Shown: positions 8,286 to 17,560 of the stretch, in pieces | Layout of the letters: each line of letters starts with the position of its first letter | Numbering within the stretch: the stretch's first letter is position 1 | NCBI RefSeq assembly: GCF_000365025.1 | Contig: NZ_KB823014.1 | Location: 1 to 64,000, forward strand | Direction: 5' to 3' | DNA: 64,000 bases | Origin: Robiginitomaculum antarcticum DSM 21748 | GTDB taxonomy: Bacteria > Pseudomonadota > Alphaproteobacteria > Caulobacterales > Maricaulaceae | Notes under the pieces: generated by a model | Seen by the model: the letters and a program-made list of their open reading frames with translations, nothing else | What the model was told of the DNA's origin: nothing | Database searches by the model: none | Translations under genes and position numbers: made by a program

Positions 8286-9422
8286 ATGGTGGGCAATACA
8301 CACACAGCTTTGAAGATAGCGGCGCGTCATGCGCGGCAATGGGCCGTGCGTCGCGCCCTGCCGTTTTGGGCGCATGAGGGACGCGGCGGCAAAGGCGCGT
8401 TCTATGAAGACATGACCTTACGCGGCGCGGCCAAGCCGCAAACCGTGCGCCGATTGCGCGTTCAGGCGCGGCAGATTTACGTTTATTCCTACGCTCATCA
8501 TTTGGGGTGGTTCAAAGGTCAGGATGTGGTCGAAGACGCGATGCATTTTATGAACAGCTTTCGTCATAAAGACGGCGGCTATATCCATCTGGTCAATCCC
8601 GATTTCACTGTGAAAGATGATCGCCGGGATTTTTATGATCATGCCTTTTATCTCTTGGCGCTGGCCTGGCACGGACGGGTGTTTAATGCGGCGTCCCTGC
8701 AACGGGCGGCGGAAGTGGTCGATTTCATCGACGAGACGATGAGCGCAGAAGAAGGATTTACCGAGGGCATCCCCCCGACATTTCCCCGGCGGCAAAATCC
8801 GCACATGCATCTATTTGAAGCCTTTCTGGCGCTATATGATGCGACCGGAGACGAGCGCTATCTTTACCGCGCGACCAAGATTTATCAGCTGTTTAAACGC
8901 TATTTCTTTGACGCGGAGCGCTCGCGGGTATGCGAATATTTCGGTCCCGACTGGCTGCTGTTAAAGCGCCGCGGCGAAACCGGCGTTGAGCCGGGTCATG
9001 CCGCCGAATGGATATGGCTGCTGCGCGAATATGAAAAACGCACATCGGTTGATGTGAGCGCCTATGCTAACGCGCTTTATGATAATGTCATGGCGCATTC
9101 CGGCTCGCGCATTTGGCTGATTGACGAATGCCATACAGACGGCTCGCCCATGCGCTCGACGCGGCGGCTCTGGGTACAGTGCGAGCTGCTCAAAGCGCAT
9201 CTGGCGCAGACCGAAGCGGGCATTGCGCACAGCGCCGATATGGCCGCGGCCATACTCACCGGATTAACGCGCGAATATTTGCGCAGTGACGGATTGTGGA
9301 ATGATCAATTCGGCCCGGACGGCGAGATGATCGCGCAGTCCGTTCCCGTCAGCACATTTTACCATATCTTTAGCGCTATCACCGAAGCTTGCCGGATATC
9401 CGGCCTTCAGGAGACGTCATGA
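8286..9422 (+). CDS. AGE-family sugar epimerase/isomerase (probable mannose-6-phosphate isomerase type)
   Basis: The 378-residue protein belongs to the N-acylglucosamine 2-epimerase (AGE) superfamily of alpha/alpha-barrel enzymes that interconvert mannose, glucose or their derivatives. Family-typical segments are RLRVQARQIYVYSYAHHLGW near residue 55, DRRDFYDHAFYLLALAWHG near 115, RRQNPHMHLFEAFLALYDAT near 170, EPGHAAEWIWLL near 235 and SVPVSTFYHIFSAITEA at the end; the conserved His residues are present. Its last codons overlap the ManC start by 4 bp (ATGA). Since that ManC lacks an isomerase domain, this protein may supply mannose-6-phosphate. This pairing is inference. Confidence 0.85.
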   Translation: MVGNTHTALKIAARHARQWAVRRALPFWAHEGRGGKGAFYEDMTLRGAAKPQTVRRLRVQARQIYVYSYAHHLGWFKGQDVVEDAMHFMNSFRHKDGGYIHLVNPDFTVKDDRRDFYDHAFYLLALAWHGRVFNAASLQRAAEVVDFIDETMSAEEGFTEGIPPTFPRRQNPHMHLFEAFLALYDATGDERYLYRATKIYQLFKRYFFDAERSRVCEYFGPDWLLLKRRGETGVEPGHAAEWIWLLREYEKRTSVDVSAYANALYDNVMAHSGSRIWLIDECHTDGSPMRSTRRLWVQCELLKAHLAQTEAGIAHSADMAAAILTGLTREYLRSDGLWNDQFGPDGEMIAQSVPVSTFYHIFSAITEACRISGLQETS

Positions 9423-10498
9423 TTAAAATTATTCCCGTCATCATGTCCGGCGGCAGCGGCACGCGCCTTTGGCCGGCGTCGCGCAAAAAAGCACCAAAAC
9501 AGCTTTTGTCGCTGGTGAGCGAACATACGATGATTCAGGATACCGCGCTGCGCTTGGCCGGAGATTTCCCGGACGGGACGTTCCTCGCGCCGATGATTAT
9601 TTGCAACGCTGCCCATGGTAAGGAGATCAGCCAGCAATTGATCGATGTTGGACTGCCGCCGTCCAAAGTCATTGTCGAGCCGGTCGGACGCAATACCGCG
9701 CCCTGCGCTGCTGTCGCCGCCTTAGCCGCCGCGCAGATTGATCCCGATGCGCTGATTTTGCTCGCCCCCGCTGACCACCATATTCAAGACACAGAGGCCC
9801 TGCACCGCGCAGTCAGCGCCGCCGCAGAGATAGCGCAGAACGATTATCTGGTGACATTCGGGATTACGCCCAGCCGGGCTGAGACCGGTTACGGCTATAT
9901 CCAGCAGGGTCTGGCGTTGGGCAATAGCGGCTTCACCGTCAAAGCCTTTAAAGAAAAGCCCGACCTTGCGACCGCCGAGCAATATATAGCCGGCGCGGAT
10001 TATTTCTGGAATGCGGGTATATTCCTGTTCAAACCGGAAAATCTGCTGCGTGAGATGCGCGCATTTTGTCCGGATATTCTCAGCGCCTGCGAAACCGCTT
10101 ATAGCGAGGCCGCGCTGGATAATTCAGGATGGGTGCTGGACGAAGACGCCTTCTCGGCCTGCCCGTCTGACTCCATTGATTACGCGATTATGGAGCGAAC
10201 CGCCCGCGCGGCCGTCGTTCCGGCCGATATTGGATGGAGCGATATCGGCTCTTGGCGCGCGCTGTGGGAGCGCGGCAAAGACAGCCGCGGCAATGCCATA
10301 AAAGGCCCTGTTAACGCCATTGATACGGTCAATACATTGATCCACACGGACGGCGCCTATGTCGCCACATTAGGTCTGGAAAATATGGTGGTCGTTGTTC
10401 AAGACGGCGCCGTATTAGTCTCGCATATGGACAGAGTTCAGGATGTGAAAAAGGTGGTCGATGATTTAAAGCGCCGCCAAAAATCTGAATTTCTTTAG
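9419..10498 (+). CDS. manC: Mannose-1-phosphate guanylyltransferase (GDP-mannose pyrophosphorylase)
   Basis: The enzyme makes GDP-mannose from GTP and mannose-1-phosphate. The 359-residue protein starts with IPVIMSGGSGTRLWPASRKK, the nucleotidyltransferase signature, followed by APKQLL. It has LLAPADHHI near 115, TGYGYIQQG near 155 and the FKEKPD and YFWNAGIFLF motifs. It ends near residue 350 with DRVQDVKKVVDDLK, so the C-terminal phosphomannose isomerase domain of bifunctional ManC/AlgA is absent. ATG 9419 overlaps the upstream stop; an earlier in-frame ATG at 9389 would lie within the isomerase gene and is disfavoured. Confidence 0.93.
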   Translation: MIKIIPVIMSGGSGTRLWPASRKKAPKQLLSLVSEHTMIQDTALRLAGDFPDGTFLAPMIICNAAHGKEISQQLIDVGLPPSKVIVEPVGRNTAPCAAVAALAAAQIDPDALILLAPADHHIQDTEALHRAVSAAAEIAQNDYLVTFGITPSRAETGYGYIQQGLALGNSGFTVKAFKEKPDLATAEQYIAGADYFWNAGIFLFKPENLLREMRAFCPDILSACETAYSEAALDNSGWVLDEDAFSACPSDSIDYAIMERTARAAVVPADIGWSDIGSWRALWERGKDSRGNAIKGPVNAIDTVNTLIHTDGAYVATLGLENMVVVVQDGAVLVSHMDRVQDVKKVVDDLKRRQKSEFL

Positions 10499-10513
10499 CG
10501 CCATACTCCGGTT

Positions 10514-11095
10514 TTACGGGGCAATATTAACGCTAAAGCGTTCGATCTCAATTGTTTTGCTTTGCCCTGACATATCCGGCCAAATCCCGACGAAATCCGT
10601 ACCCGGATCGCCTTTCGGTTTATTTGGCGTAAACGTGAAACTGTAATCTTCAAATGTATCCGTCAATGTGAATGTCTTTAAACCGCTATCCCCGACACCG
10701 GCGGTATAATAGGCGGCGGCAAATTGCTCGGCCGGGTTATCACGTCCGGCGCGGGCGCGCACGGTGACGATAATCGGTTTTTCCGCAAATGCCGCTTCAT
10801 ATACAGGGCGAAGTTCGGCAAATACGCCCGCACTTGGCGGCGCTGCCGCGCGGGTCATATGGGCCACCGCGATCGCATATTCGCCCGCAAGATCCAGTTC
10901 ACCGGCATAGCGCACCGTTGTGCCCGGAGAGGCGATAAGCGCGCGCAAGCCCTCGCCGTCAACGGTATAACCGTCGGCGACAGGGTCTATGTCGGGCTGC
11001 TTGCGTAATTGGGCTTGCCCGCCTGCAAACAGTGCGCCGACCACCATCGCGGCGATAAGCACAACAGCAAATGGGTAGAATAATTTATCCGGCAT
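10514..11095 (-). CDS. Uncharacterised protein with one N-terminal membrane anchor
   Basis: The 193-residue protein has a single hydrophobic helix near its start (LFYPFAVVLIAAMVVGALF, residues ~5-23), then a hydrophilic domain of about 165 residues that would be periplasmic. That domain is predicted beta-rich from its alternating pattern and ends with a jelly-roll-like run (LKTFTLTDTFEDYSFTF) resembling carbohydrate-binding modules, without a firm match. It is the last gene of a minus-strand cluster, 69 bp after the Hsp70-like gene, and may share its transcript. The function is unknown. Confidence 0.65.
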   Translation of the reverse strand: MPDKLFYPFAVVLIAAMVVGALFAGGQAQLRKQPDIDPVADGYTVDGEGLRALIASPGTTVRYAGELDLAGEYAIAVAHMTRAAAPPSAGVFAELRPVYEAAFAEKPIIVTVRARAGRDNPAEQFAAAYYTAGVGDSGLKTFTLTDTFEDYSFTFTPNKPKGDPGTDFVGIWPDMSGQSKTIEIERFSVNIAP

Positions 11096-11164
11096 AATGA
11101 CTTCCTCTTAGCCGCGAACCTGGACAAATCAAGCGCTACGCGCCGGGCGCGGCTTAAAAAGAGT

Positions 11165-13087
11165 TTAGATTAAAAACAAAACGGCGCGTTCATCCGTGCG
11201 CTCAATCAGGGCCCGCTGCAGGGTTTCGGTCAAATCCGCATGAACCTTTTCCGATGCATTGCCTGACCACGCAGTCTGCACGGCCCCGATCAGCTCTGTG
11301 CGATGCTCTGCGGCGGCGCGTTTGAGGCGTTTATCCGTCATCATACGCCGCGCTAACACGGGTATTCTGGCCGAGCGCATTTTGCCTTCCAGCGCTTTGC
11401 GCCCAAACACAATGCTGCCCACGCCCGCGCCCGCCGCAATAATAAACGTCAGCGGATGGGCCATAAGCGGAACAAGAAGCTGCGCTTTGGCCAGAATAAC
11501 TCCGATCAAAATGGCGGATATTGTGGTTCCCGCAATCGCCGTGTCCTGCTCCAGATTTGCCAGCTGCGGAGAGCCGACGGACAGTCCTTCAAGGTGGCGC
11601 GAGATATGCGCGCTATCATCCAGCGACAGCACCATGGCCGGCAGGCCGTGATCCCGGCATAGCGGATCGGTGACTTTTTCGATATTGCGCTGCAACCGCG
11701 CAAACCATTCATCAATGACGGGGCGCAGGGCATCGCGGGCCTGCTCGCTGACAAGCCAGCTGCGCACCCGCTCCTGCAACACCAATTCAACATCATTTAA
11801 GCGGGCAATATCGCCGCGCCGCCAGTCCTGAAACACCGGAATAACGCAATATTCGATCAGCGCGTCGACAAGCGCAGGGGCCAGCAGATCGCCCAAATCA
11901 TCGCCCGCGTCGCGCGCAATCAGGCGCACTTCGCCGCCCGGATCGGTGAGCTCCGTCACGGCGGCTTTAAAGGCCGCGTGAAGATATTCGAACCGGCCGA
12001 GCCAGGCGAGACCGCGCGCAATGGCAAATTCCGGCTCTGCGCCGCGCACGACCGTGCTGTCGGCGAAAGCGCGCTTCGTGGCCGGCGCTATTAAAGGCAG
12101 GCGAGACGCTCCGCCGGTCAATAGTACAGTCTCCGGCGCCCGCTCGCCCAGCGCCTCTAATGTTTCGCGCAGCGCAAAATCAAAGGCATCCGGCCAGTTA
12201 TAGCCGTTCAGCGCTTTTATCGGCATGGACAGGATGGCATCGGCATCGGTTTTATCAATGCGGATTTCAAAATAAACGCCGCCCGCAACCGGCAGTCGCC
12301 GGATCATTTCGACAGGAACATCCGTGCCGTTGAAATATTCTTCTTTCGCCAACCGGCACCAATATTCCATGATCGGCTGATATTGCGGATAAGCCGCGAT
12401 CAGTTTCTCAATCTGTTTGCGTGATTTTTGCCGCGCTAAATTCCGGTCGAAAATCAAGCGGTCCAGCAGGCCGGAGCCTAGGAAATTATGGCCGACATCT
12501 TCGGCGTTCATATCGCGGCAATAGGTAAAATCTGTGGTCGAACTTCCAATGTCAACGATCAGCACGCTATCGCGAGCGGCCTGCAGCGACAGATAGCCCT
12601 GCTCTAACGCCGTCATCAGCGCCGCGCGGCTCTCAGGCACAACGCGGCAGGTTTTCAGCCCGGCTTCGCGGAACACATCCGCGTAAATTTCGCGGTCATC
12701 TCCGCTCCAACCGGACGGACAGCCGACAATAAAGCGGCTCTTGGACGGCCCCTGAATCTGGGCCTCTTCAGTCAGCCCTTTAAACAGCGTTTTGGTAAAG
12801 AGTTGCGTCGGAATTTTAACGTCTGATTGCGTCAGGTCACGGCTCTTAAACTTGACCCAAATCTGTTGCTTCGCGCCGATTTTACGCGGGCTAAGCGCGG
12901 CAATATTGACCGCGTCCGCGCCGATACGCACTTCGCGTCCCGTCTTGGCCACGGCGGAGACAAAGGTGCGTTCGCCGTGATATTCTAAGATTTCCGGTTC
13001 GCGGTGCGATCCGCTATGCGCGCGGCCAATAGCGGTTTCGCCATGGCCTAAATCATAGCCGATAAATTCAATCTGGCGGTCTTTCAT
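11165..13087 (-). CDS. Divergent Hsp70/actin-fold ATPase with a C-terminal membrane segment
   Basis: The 640-residue protein has the three nucleotide-binding motifs of the Hsp70/actin fold: FIGYDLGHGETAIG (residues ~8-21, phosphate 1), VLIVDIGSSTTDFTYC (~183, phosphate 2) and VLLTGGASRLPLI (~330, adenosine). No DnaK-type substrate-binding domain follows. Instead comes a helical region and, around residues 520-570, a hydrophobic pair of segments (GTTISAILIGVILAKAQLLV and PLTFIIAAGAGVGSIVF) followed by a basic tail. ATG 13085-13087 overlaps the upstream stop by 4 bp (ATGA), implying coupled translation with the 298-residue membrane protein. It could be a membrane-bound chaperone or an assembly ATPase; the role is unknown. 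Confidence 0.82.
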   Translation of the reverse strand: MKDRQIEFIGYDLGHGETAIGRAHSGSHREPEILEYHGERTFVSAVAKTGREVRIGADAVNIAALSPRKIGAKQQIWVKFKSRDLTQSDVKIPTQLFTKTLFKGLTEEAQIQGPSKSRFIVGCPSGWSGDDREIYADVFREAGLKTCRVVPESRAALMTALEQGYLSLQAARDSVLIVDIGSSTTDFTYCRDMNAEDVGHNFLGSGLLDRLIFDRNLARQKSRKQIEKLIAAYPQYQPIMEYWCRLAKEEYFNGTDVPVEMIRRLPVAGGVYFEIRIDKTDADAILSMPIKALNGYNWPDAFDFALRETLEALGERAPETVLLTGGASRLPLIAPATKRAFADSTVVRGAEPEFAIARGLAWLGRFEYLHAAFKAAVTELTDPGGEVRLIARDAGDDLGDLLAPALVDALIEYCVIPVFQDWRRGDIARLNDVELVLQERVRSWLVSEQARDALRPVIDEWFARLQRNIEKVTDPLCRDHGLPAMVLSLDDSAHISRHLEGLSVGSPQLANLEQDTAIAGTTISAILIGVILAKAQLLVPLMAHPLTFIIAAGAGVGSIVFGRKALEGKMRSARIPVLARRMMTDKRLKRAAAEHRTELIGAVQTAWSGNASEKVHADLTETLQRALIERTDERAVLFLI

Positions 13088-13980
13088 GACTGTGATTTCC
13101 AAACAGTGCCGCGTTTCAAGACGCGCTCATCAACGACAAGAGCGGGCGCGCCTTGCGGGCTGTCCATATCCGTGTCCAGCGCGGGCAGAACGTCAAACAG
13201 ACGCTTGTCTTTGCTATTATAATTCACAGCACGAATACCTTCACTGGCAAGAACAGAGTTTAATTCCGTTTCAATCACGCGCAGCGCAAAATCCCCGTCG
13301 CCTGCCCCGTGGGCTTCAAGAAGGCTCTGCATCAAGCCTGTCACGCGTGAATTATCATACCATTGTGTGTCGGGCATGGGTTCAGACAGGCGCATTAAAA
13401 TATGGTCAGCCGTGCGCAGAGCGTCAGCCAGACTGTCGACAAATCCGGCGCTATCGACACTGACGCGCGCTTCGGCCAAATGGCGGCGCCCGTCAGGGCC
13501 GTCCAGCGCCATCGGTTTGGCCCGCCAGAATGTTAGGAAACGGCCCAGCCCTTTAAAATGCGACGGATCAAAGGCCCGAAGCGCCGCCAATATGCCCGAC
13601 GCCCACATCAAAAGCGGTATATCCTGTACCAGACCTACGCCTGCGAAAAACAAAGCCGCGCCGTAAAATAACGTCCCGCCCGCAATTTTAATCGGTTGTC
13701 GCGGCGGGGCTTCACGCCAGACCACATCAGCGCGCGCGCCGGTATCAAGCACGCCTGCACCGGTTTTGACCATTTCCAGAAGCCATAACCCGGCTTTTTG
13801 CACGGCGGGATCAGCCGTCGATTCAGCGAATTGCGCGCCTGTCCGGTCCAAAGCGCGGCGGGCCAGCCGCACGGTCTGCGCTGCGCCCAGATCACTTTCA
13901 GACAATTCAGCACGCAGCCCCTCGCGCTCGGCCTCAAAGGCGCGGGCGAGAGACGGGATTATGGCGGGAACGGGGCTCAT
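13084..13980 (-). CDS. Uncharacterised membrane protein coupled to the Hsp70-like ATPase
   Basis: I do not recognise this 298-residue protein. Its first ~90 residues are helical and charged (RAFEAEREGLRAELSES, then QTVRLARRALDRTGAQF). A hydrophobic hairpin follows at about 105-145 (GGTLFYGAALFFAGVGLV and IPLLMWASGILAAL), then a soluble C-terminal domain of ~150 residues. Its stop overlaps the ATPase start by 4 bp, so a stoichiometric complex is likely. It could be the dedicated partner or co-chaperone of that ATPase. I start at ATG 13978-13980, which removes a 14-residue proline-rich extension. Confidence 0.7.
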   Translation of the reverse strand: MSPVPAIIPSLARAFEAEREGLRAELSESDLGAAQTVRLARRALDRTGAQFAESTADPAVQKAGLWLLEMVKTGAGVLDTGARADVVWREAPPRQPIKIAGGTLFYGAALFFAGVGLVQDIPLLMWASGILAALRAFDPSHFKGLGRFLTFWRAKPMALDGPDGRRHLAEARVSVDSAGFVDSLADALRTADHILMRLSEPMPDTQWYDNSRVTGLMQSLLEAHGAGDGDFALRVIETELNSVLASEGIRAVNYNSKDKRLFDVLPALDTDMDSPQGAPALVVDERVLKRGTVWKSQS

Positions 13981-14027
13981 AATTGGGATGTTGGGGGGAT
14001 GACGGGTAGAGTCAAGCGGCAAGCCCC

Positions 14028-16244
14028 CTAATCAAGTGCCACAATATTGCGCGTCACCCGCATATCACCCCCATGCTGCGGCAGCGCCCAGTCAGGGAGC
14101 GCGGCAAGCAGGTCCCGGCTCTCTTCTCCCAGACCATACCGATAGGCGGTCAGCGTTAGCGATGGCACGCTTGCCGCGCGGTTAAAGTCGAGAGTGACGG
14201 CAAGCTCGCGGCAGCTCCGGCCCGTGCAGCGAAATCCGGCCCAATTTCCCTCGCGACTAAATCCATTAATCGTCAGGCTGTTTACAGTTAGGGAATCGCC
14301 TTTAATGCGCGCATCAATAACGTCACTTTGCGCGCCCGTAATGCGCATCTCCATCCGGCGGTTATCCCCCAGCGTTTCATCAGATATGATCTCAATAACC
14401 GGCGCGGACATGTCCAGATCAGGCGCGGCAGCCGTCATATAGTCGCCGTTAAATCCGTCGAGCTTTGCCGGTATAAAGTCTTGTTTTTCTAACATTGATA
14501 GAGGCAGAGGATCCGCCGTGCGAACGGCATATTGCGCGCCGCCTGACTGATCCGATCCGATATGCATAACGGACAGCCCGCGCGGAGACTCTGCGCTATA
14601 GGCCGGGACAATCATCGCGGCGATGACAAAGACTGCGCTAAGCGCAGAGCCAGCAACCGGCCATGCCCAGATGGCGCGGCGATTAGCCTTCACAGGGGTC
14701 CAAAATAACGGCGCGATAAGTGTGAAACTCAGGACGAGCAGAGCCGTGAACGGCGCAGCATGTTCGGGGAAGAGCATGACCTCGCCCACTGCAGTCGTCA
14801 TGACGCTAAAGGCCGCAAAGATAAGCGCGCCGATAAAGAGACAGGCTTTAGCAATCGCGAGGCGGCCCGTAAGCGCCAGCACTGCGCCAATCCCCGCAAT
14901 CAGCAGGGGAAGCGAAAAGAGTATCGCCGTGCCGGGAATGAAAACCGTCGACACGCCTCCAAGAAGCGCCAGCCACAGCCATCCCGATAAAGTCAGGCGC
15001 AGCGGGTCTATATTTTTGGCTATCACGGCCAGCACTAATACTGCGCCGAGCAGAGCCGCGCCGTTTTGAACGCCGCGAATAGCCCAGGCATTGGCCGCAG
15101 CGTAATAAAGTTCGGGCCGCATAAGGGCGACAAGAGCGGTCAGGCCAATCGCCAGACCGACGCCGCTAAACAGCGCGGCAGGCGGCACGAGAAGCGGCGT
15201 TATCAGACGGCCTTCCCGCCGGCGGGCATAAGCCGCGAGCACCAGAATTGCGCCGAATATAACAAAAGGCAGCGCCAGGATTTGCGGCAATTTAATAATA
15301 AATATCCCGAAGACATCCGTATACATCCACTGGCCATCGCCTTGGCCGTGAGATTGCGCGTCATAAGCCTCGACAGCGGCCAGCGCATTAGCGCCCATAT
15401 GAAATAGTGCGCCCCGGCTTAGATTAGCCAGATTATCACCGGGCGTATGATAAAATTCAGGGTCGCTCGCCATAGCGTAATTGGCCACGTCAATATCGAG
15501 CGCTTTATATTCTGTAACGTCCGTACCATTGGGCATAATGTCGTAAATATTAGCAATCAAGGAGCTGCTGGCTGGCTTCGTGCCTTTCATCGACAATACG
15601 GAAATGTCGCGACCATTGGGCGTACCGGTTTCAAACATGGACACGCGGCCAGTATTGCCGCGCGCTTCCATGCTAATGACCGCGCCGACATTTTTGGCCA
15701 GAGGATCATTTTTCACAAAGGATGCCGCGCCGATCAGGCCCGTTTCTTCGCCGTCTGTGATGAGAACCAGAACGGGACGCTGCATATTACGGGGTTTTAT
15801 AAGTGAGGCGACCTCTAAGCTGACCGCAACGCCGGAGCCGTCATCAGCCGCGCCAGGTCCGGCGGCGACGCTGTCATAATGAGAGGCCAGCACAATAGCG
15901 TCGTCGCCGGGCGCAGTGACCCAGAACATGACATTTTGGACGCGCGCGCAACTCATCGCGCCCCAAGAGGTTACGCAATGAAAATCGTCTCTGATAATGG
16001 GGGTAAACCCCAGCGCCGTGATCTCGCCAAGCAGACGGCCGCGCACCGCATCATTGGCCTCACTGTCGACAGGATGGGAACGTTCATCCCCCAATATCCG
16101 TGACAGGCGCGAAAATGCGCGCTCGGTTTGAAAGGCATGATCAGGATCAACCGCCGGCGGCGCGGTCAACAGTGAGCGGGCGGTGAAGATAATAAACAGC
16201 AGCAACACGGCTATGCCAAATCCAAAATTCCACTGCTTGTTCAT
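14028..16244 (-). CDS. Membrane-anchored M28-family metallopeptidase
   Basis: The 738-residue protein begins with an N-terminal membrane helix (FGFGIAVLLLFIIFTARSLL), followed by an M28 aminopeptidase domain. Zinc ligands are visible in VLASHYDSVAAGPGAADDGSG (cut here to the HYD and ADDGSG motifs), ITDGEETGLIGA (catalytic Glu, then Glu ligand) and the later EFYHTPGD His. Roughly residues 300-530 form eight or nine membrane helices, and a beta-rich domain ends the protein. The layout resembles eukaryotic ERMP1/Fxna peptidases. GGGGAG 6 nt before ATG 16244 decides the start over one seven codons upstream. It is first in the minus-strand cluster that includes the Hsp70-like pair, 47 bp ahead of it. 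Confidence 0.88.
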   Translation of the reverse strand: MNKQWNFGFGIAVLLLFIIFTARSLLTAPPAVDPDHAFQTERAFSRLSRILGDERSHPVDSEANDAVRGRLLGEITALGFTPIIRDDFHCVTSWGAMSCARVQNVMFWVTAPGDDAIVLASHYDSVAAGPGAADDGSGVAVSLEVASLIKPRNMQRPVLVLITDGEETGLIGAASFVKNDPLAKNVGAVISMEARGNTGRVSMFETGTPNGRDISVLSMKGTKPASSSLIANIYDIMPNGTDVTEYKALDIDVANYAMASDPEFYHTPGDNLANLSRGALFHMGANALAAVEAYDAQSHGQGDGQWMYTDVFGIFIIKLPQILALPFVIFGAILVLAAYARRREGRLITPLLVPPAALFSGVGLAIGLTALVALMRPELYYAAANAWAIRGVQNGAALLGAVLVLAVIAKNIDPLRLTLSGWLWLALLGGVSTVFIPGTAILFSLPLLIAGIGAVLALTGRLAIAKACLFIGALIFAAFSVMTTAVGEVMLFPEHAAPFTALLVLSFTLIAPLFWTPVKANRRAIWAWPVAGSALSAVFVIAAMIVPAYSAESPRGLSVMHIGSDQSGGAQYAVRTADPLPLSMLEKQDFIPAKLDGFNGDYMTAAAPDLDMSAPVIEIISDETLGDNRRMEMRITGAQSDVIDARIKGDSLTVNSLTINGFSREGNWAGFRCTGRSCRELAVTLDFNRAASVPSLTLTAYRYGLGEESRDLLAALPDWALPQHGGDMRVTRNIVALD

Positions 16245-16348
16245 AGAGCGCTCCCCGAATTGCACTGCAATAGGCGTGACATTGCCTTAACGTTACTGTC
16301 GGCATACAACGGCTACAGATTTTGTCAAAACGGGTTTGAGAGCTGTTT

Positions 16349-17557
16349 ATGACCGACCTTGAAACACAATGCTGCATAGCCGGCGGCGGACCGGCGGGCC
16401 TTATGCTGGGCTATCTTTTGGCACGGCAGGGCGTTGACGTCGTTGTTTTAGAAAAACATGCCGATTTTTTGCGCGATTTTCGCGGCGATACGGTTCATCC
16501 GTCGACGCTTCAACTTTTTAATGAGCTTGGGTATTTAGACGAGCTCTTAACCTTGCCCCATCAAAAGACTGAGCGCATCAAAGTTACCGTTTCGGGACAG
16601 GAGTTCAGTTTAGCCGACTTCACACAGCTTAATGTGCCCGCGCCTTATATTGCGATGATGCCGCAATGGGATTTACTGGACTTTATCGCACGTAAAGCCC
16701 GTAAATTGTCAAATTTCAAATTGCTACAATCGACCGAAGCGACGGGCTTGATTGAAAACGGCGGACGCGTAGGCGGTATAACGGCCATAGGCGCCGGCGG
16801 GCCTGTCAATATCCGCGCAGATCTTTGCGTCGCGGCAGACGGCCGTAACTCTTGCTTGCGCGCCGCGTCCAAATTACCTCTTAAAGACATTGGCGCGCCC
16901 ATCGATGTGTTCTGGTTCCGGCTCCCGCGTCAGGATGGTAACAATTCTGAATCCATGGGCACTGCAAATGCATCCGGTTTTTTGGTTCAGATCAACCGGG
17001 GTGAGTACTGGCAATGCGCGCTGCCTTTTTTAAAGGGGAGCGCCGATCACATTCGCCTTGACGGATTAGCTGCTTTCAAAACCCGTATCGCTGCAATTAA
17101 ACCGCAATTAACGGCAGATGTCGCCGCGCTGAAATCCTGGGATGATGTCAAATTGCTTACCGTTCAAGTCAACCGCCTGACGCGGTGGTATAAAGACGGA
17201 CTTTTATGCATTGGGGACGCCGCCCACGCTATGTCTCCTATTGGCGGCGTCGGCATTAATCTTGCCGTGCAGGACGCGGCGGCGGCAGCGCGTATTCTTG
17301 GCCCGGTGTTTAGCAGGGGGCGTCCTGAAATCCGCAATTTGAAAGCCGTGCAGGACCGCCGGGAACGCGCCGCGCGCATCACCCAGGCTATACAAATCAC
17401 GGCCCATAAACGTGTATTGGTTCCCGCGCTAAATGCGGGCAAACATCTTGATCCACCCAAAATTCTAAAGGTTATAAATAGGTTTCCGCAGATTCAAGGC
17501 CTGCTGGCCCGGGCCATCGGCATGGGGCTACAGCCGGAGCACTGGCAAGATAAATGA
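16349..17557 (+). CDS. FAD-dependent monooxygenase (PHBH/UbiH fold)
   Basis: The 402-residue flavoprotein has the N-terminal dinucleotide motif CCIAGGGPAGLMLGYLLARQ, the DG-type motif LCVAADGRNSCLRAAS near residue 165, and the second FAD motif LLCIGDAAHAMSPIGGVGIN near 285. It is therefore a class A aromatic hydroxylase of the p-hydroxybenzoate/UbiH type. The substrate is not deducible; it lacks neighbouring quinone or aromatic-degradation genes. It converges on ptsP with only 3 bp between stops and lies 104 bp from the divergent M28 peptidase gene. Confidence 0.87.
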   Translation: MTDLETQCCIAGGGPAGLMLGYLLARQGVDVVVLEKHADFLRDFRGDTVHPSTLQLFNELGYLDELLTLPHQKTERIKVTVSGQEFSLADFTQLNVPAPYIAMMPQWDLLDFIARKARKLSNFKLLQSTEATGLIENGGRVGGITAIGAGGPVNIRADLCVAADGRNSCLRAASKLPLKDIGAPIDVFWFRLPRQDGNNSESMGTANASGFLVQINRGEYWQCALPFLKGSADHIRLDGLAAFKTRIAAIKPQLTADVAALKSWDDVKLLTVQVNRLTRWYKDGLLCIGDAAHAMSPIGGVGINLAVQDAAAAARILGPVFSRGRPEIRNLKAVQDRRERAARITQAIQITAHKRVLVPALNAGKHLDPPKILKVINRFPQIQGLLARAIGMGLQPEHWQDK

Positions 17558-17560
17558 AGG

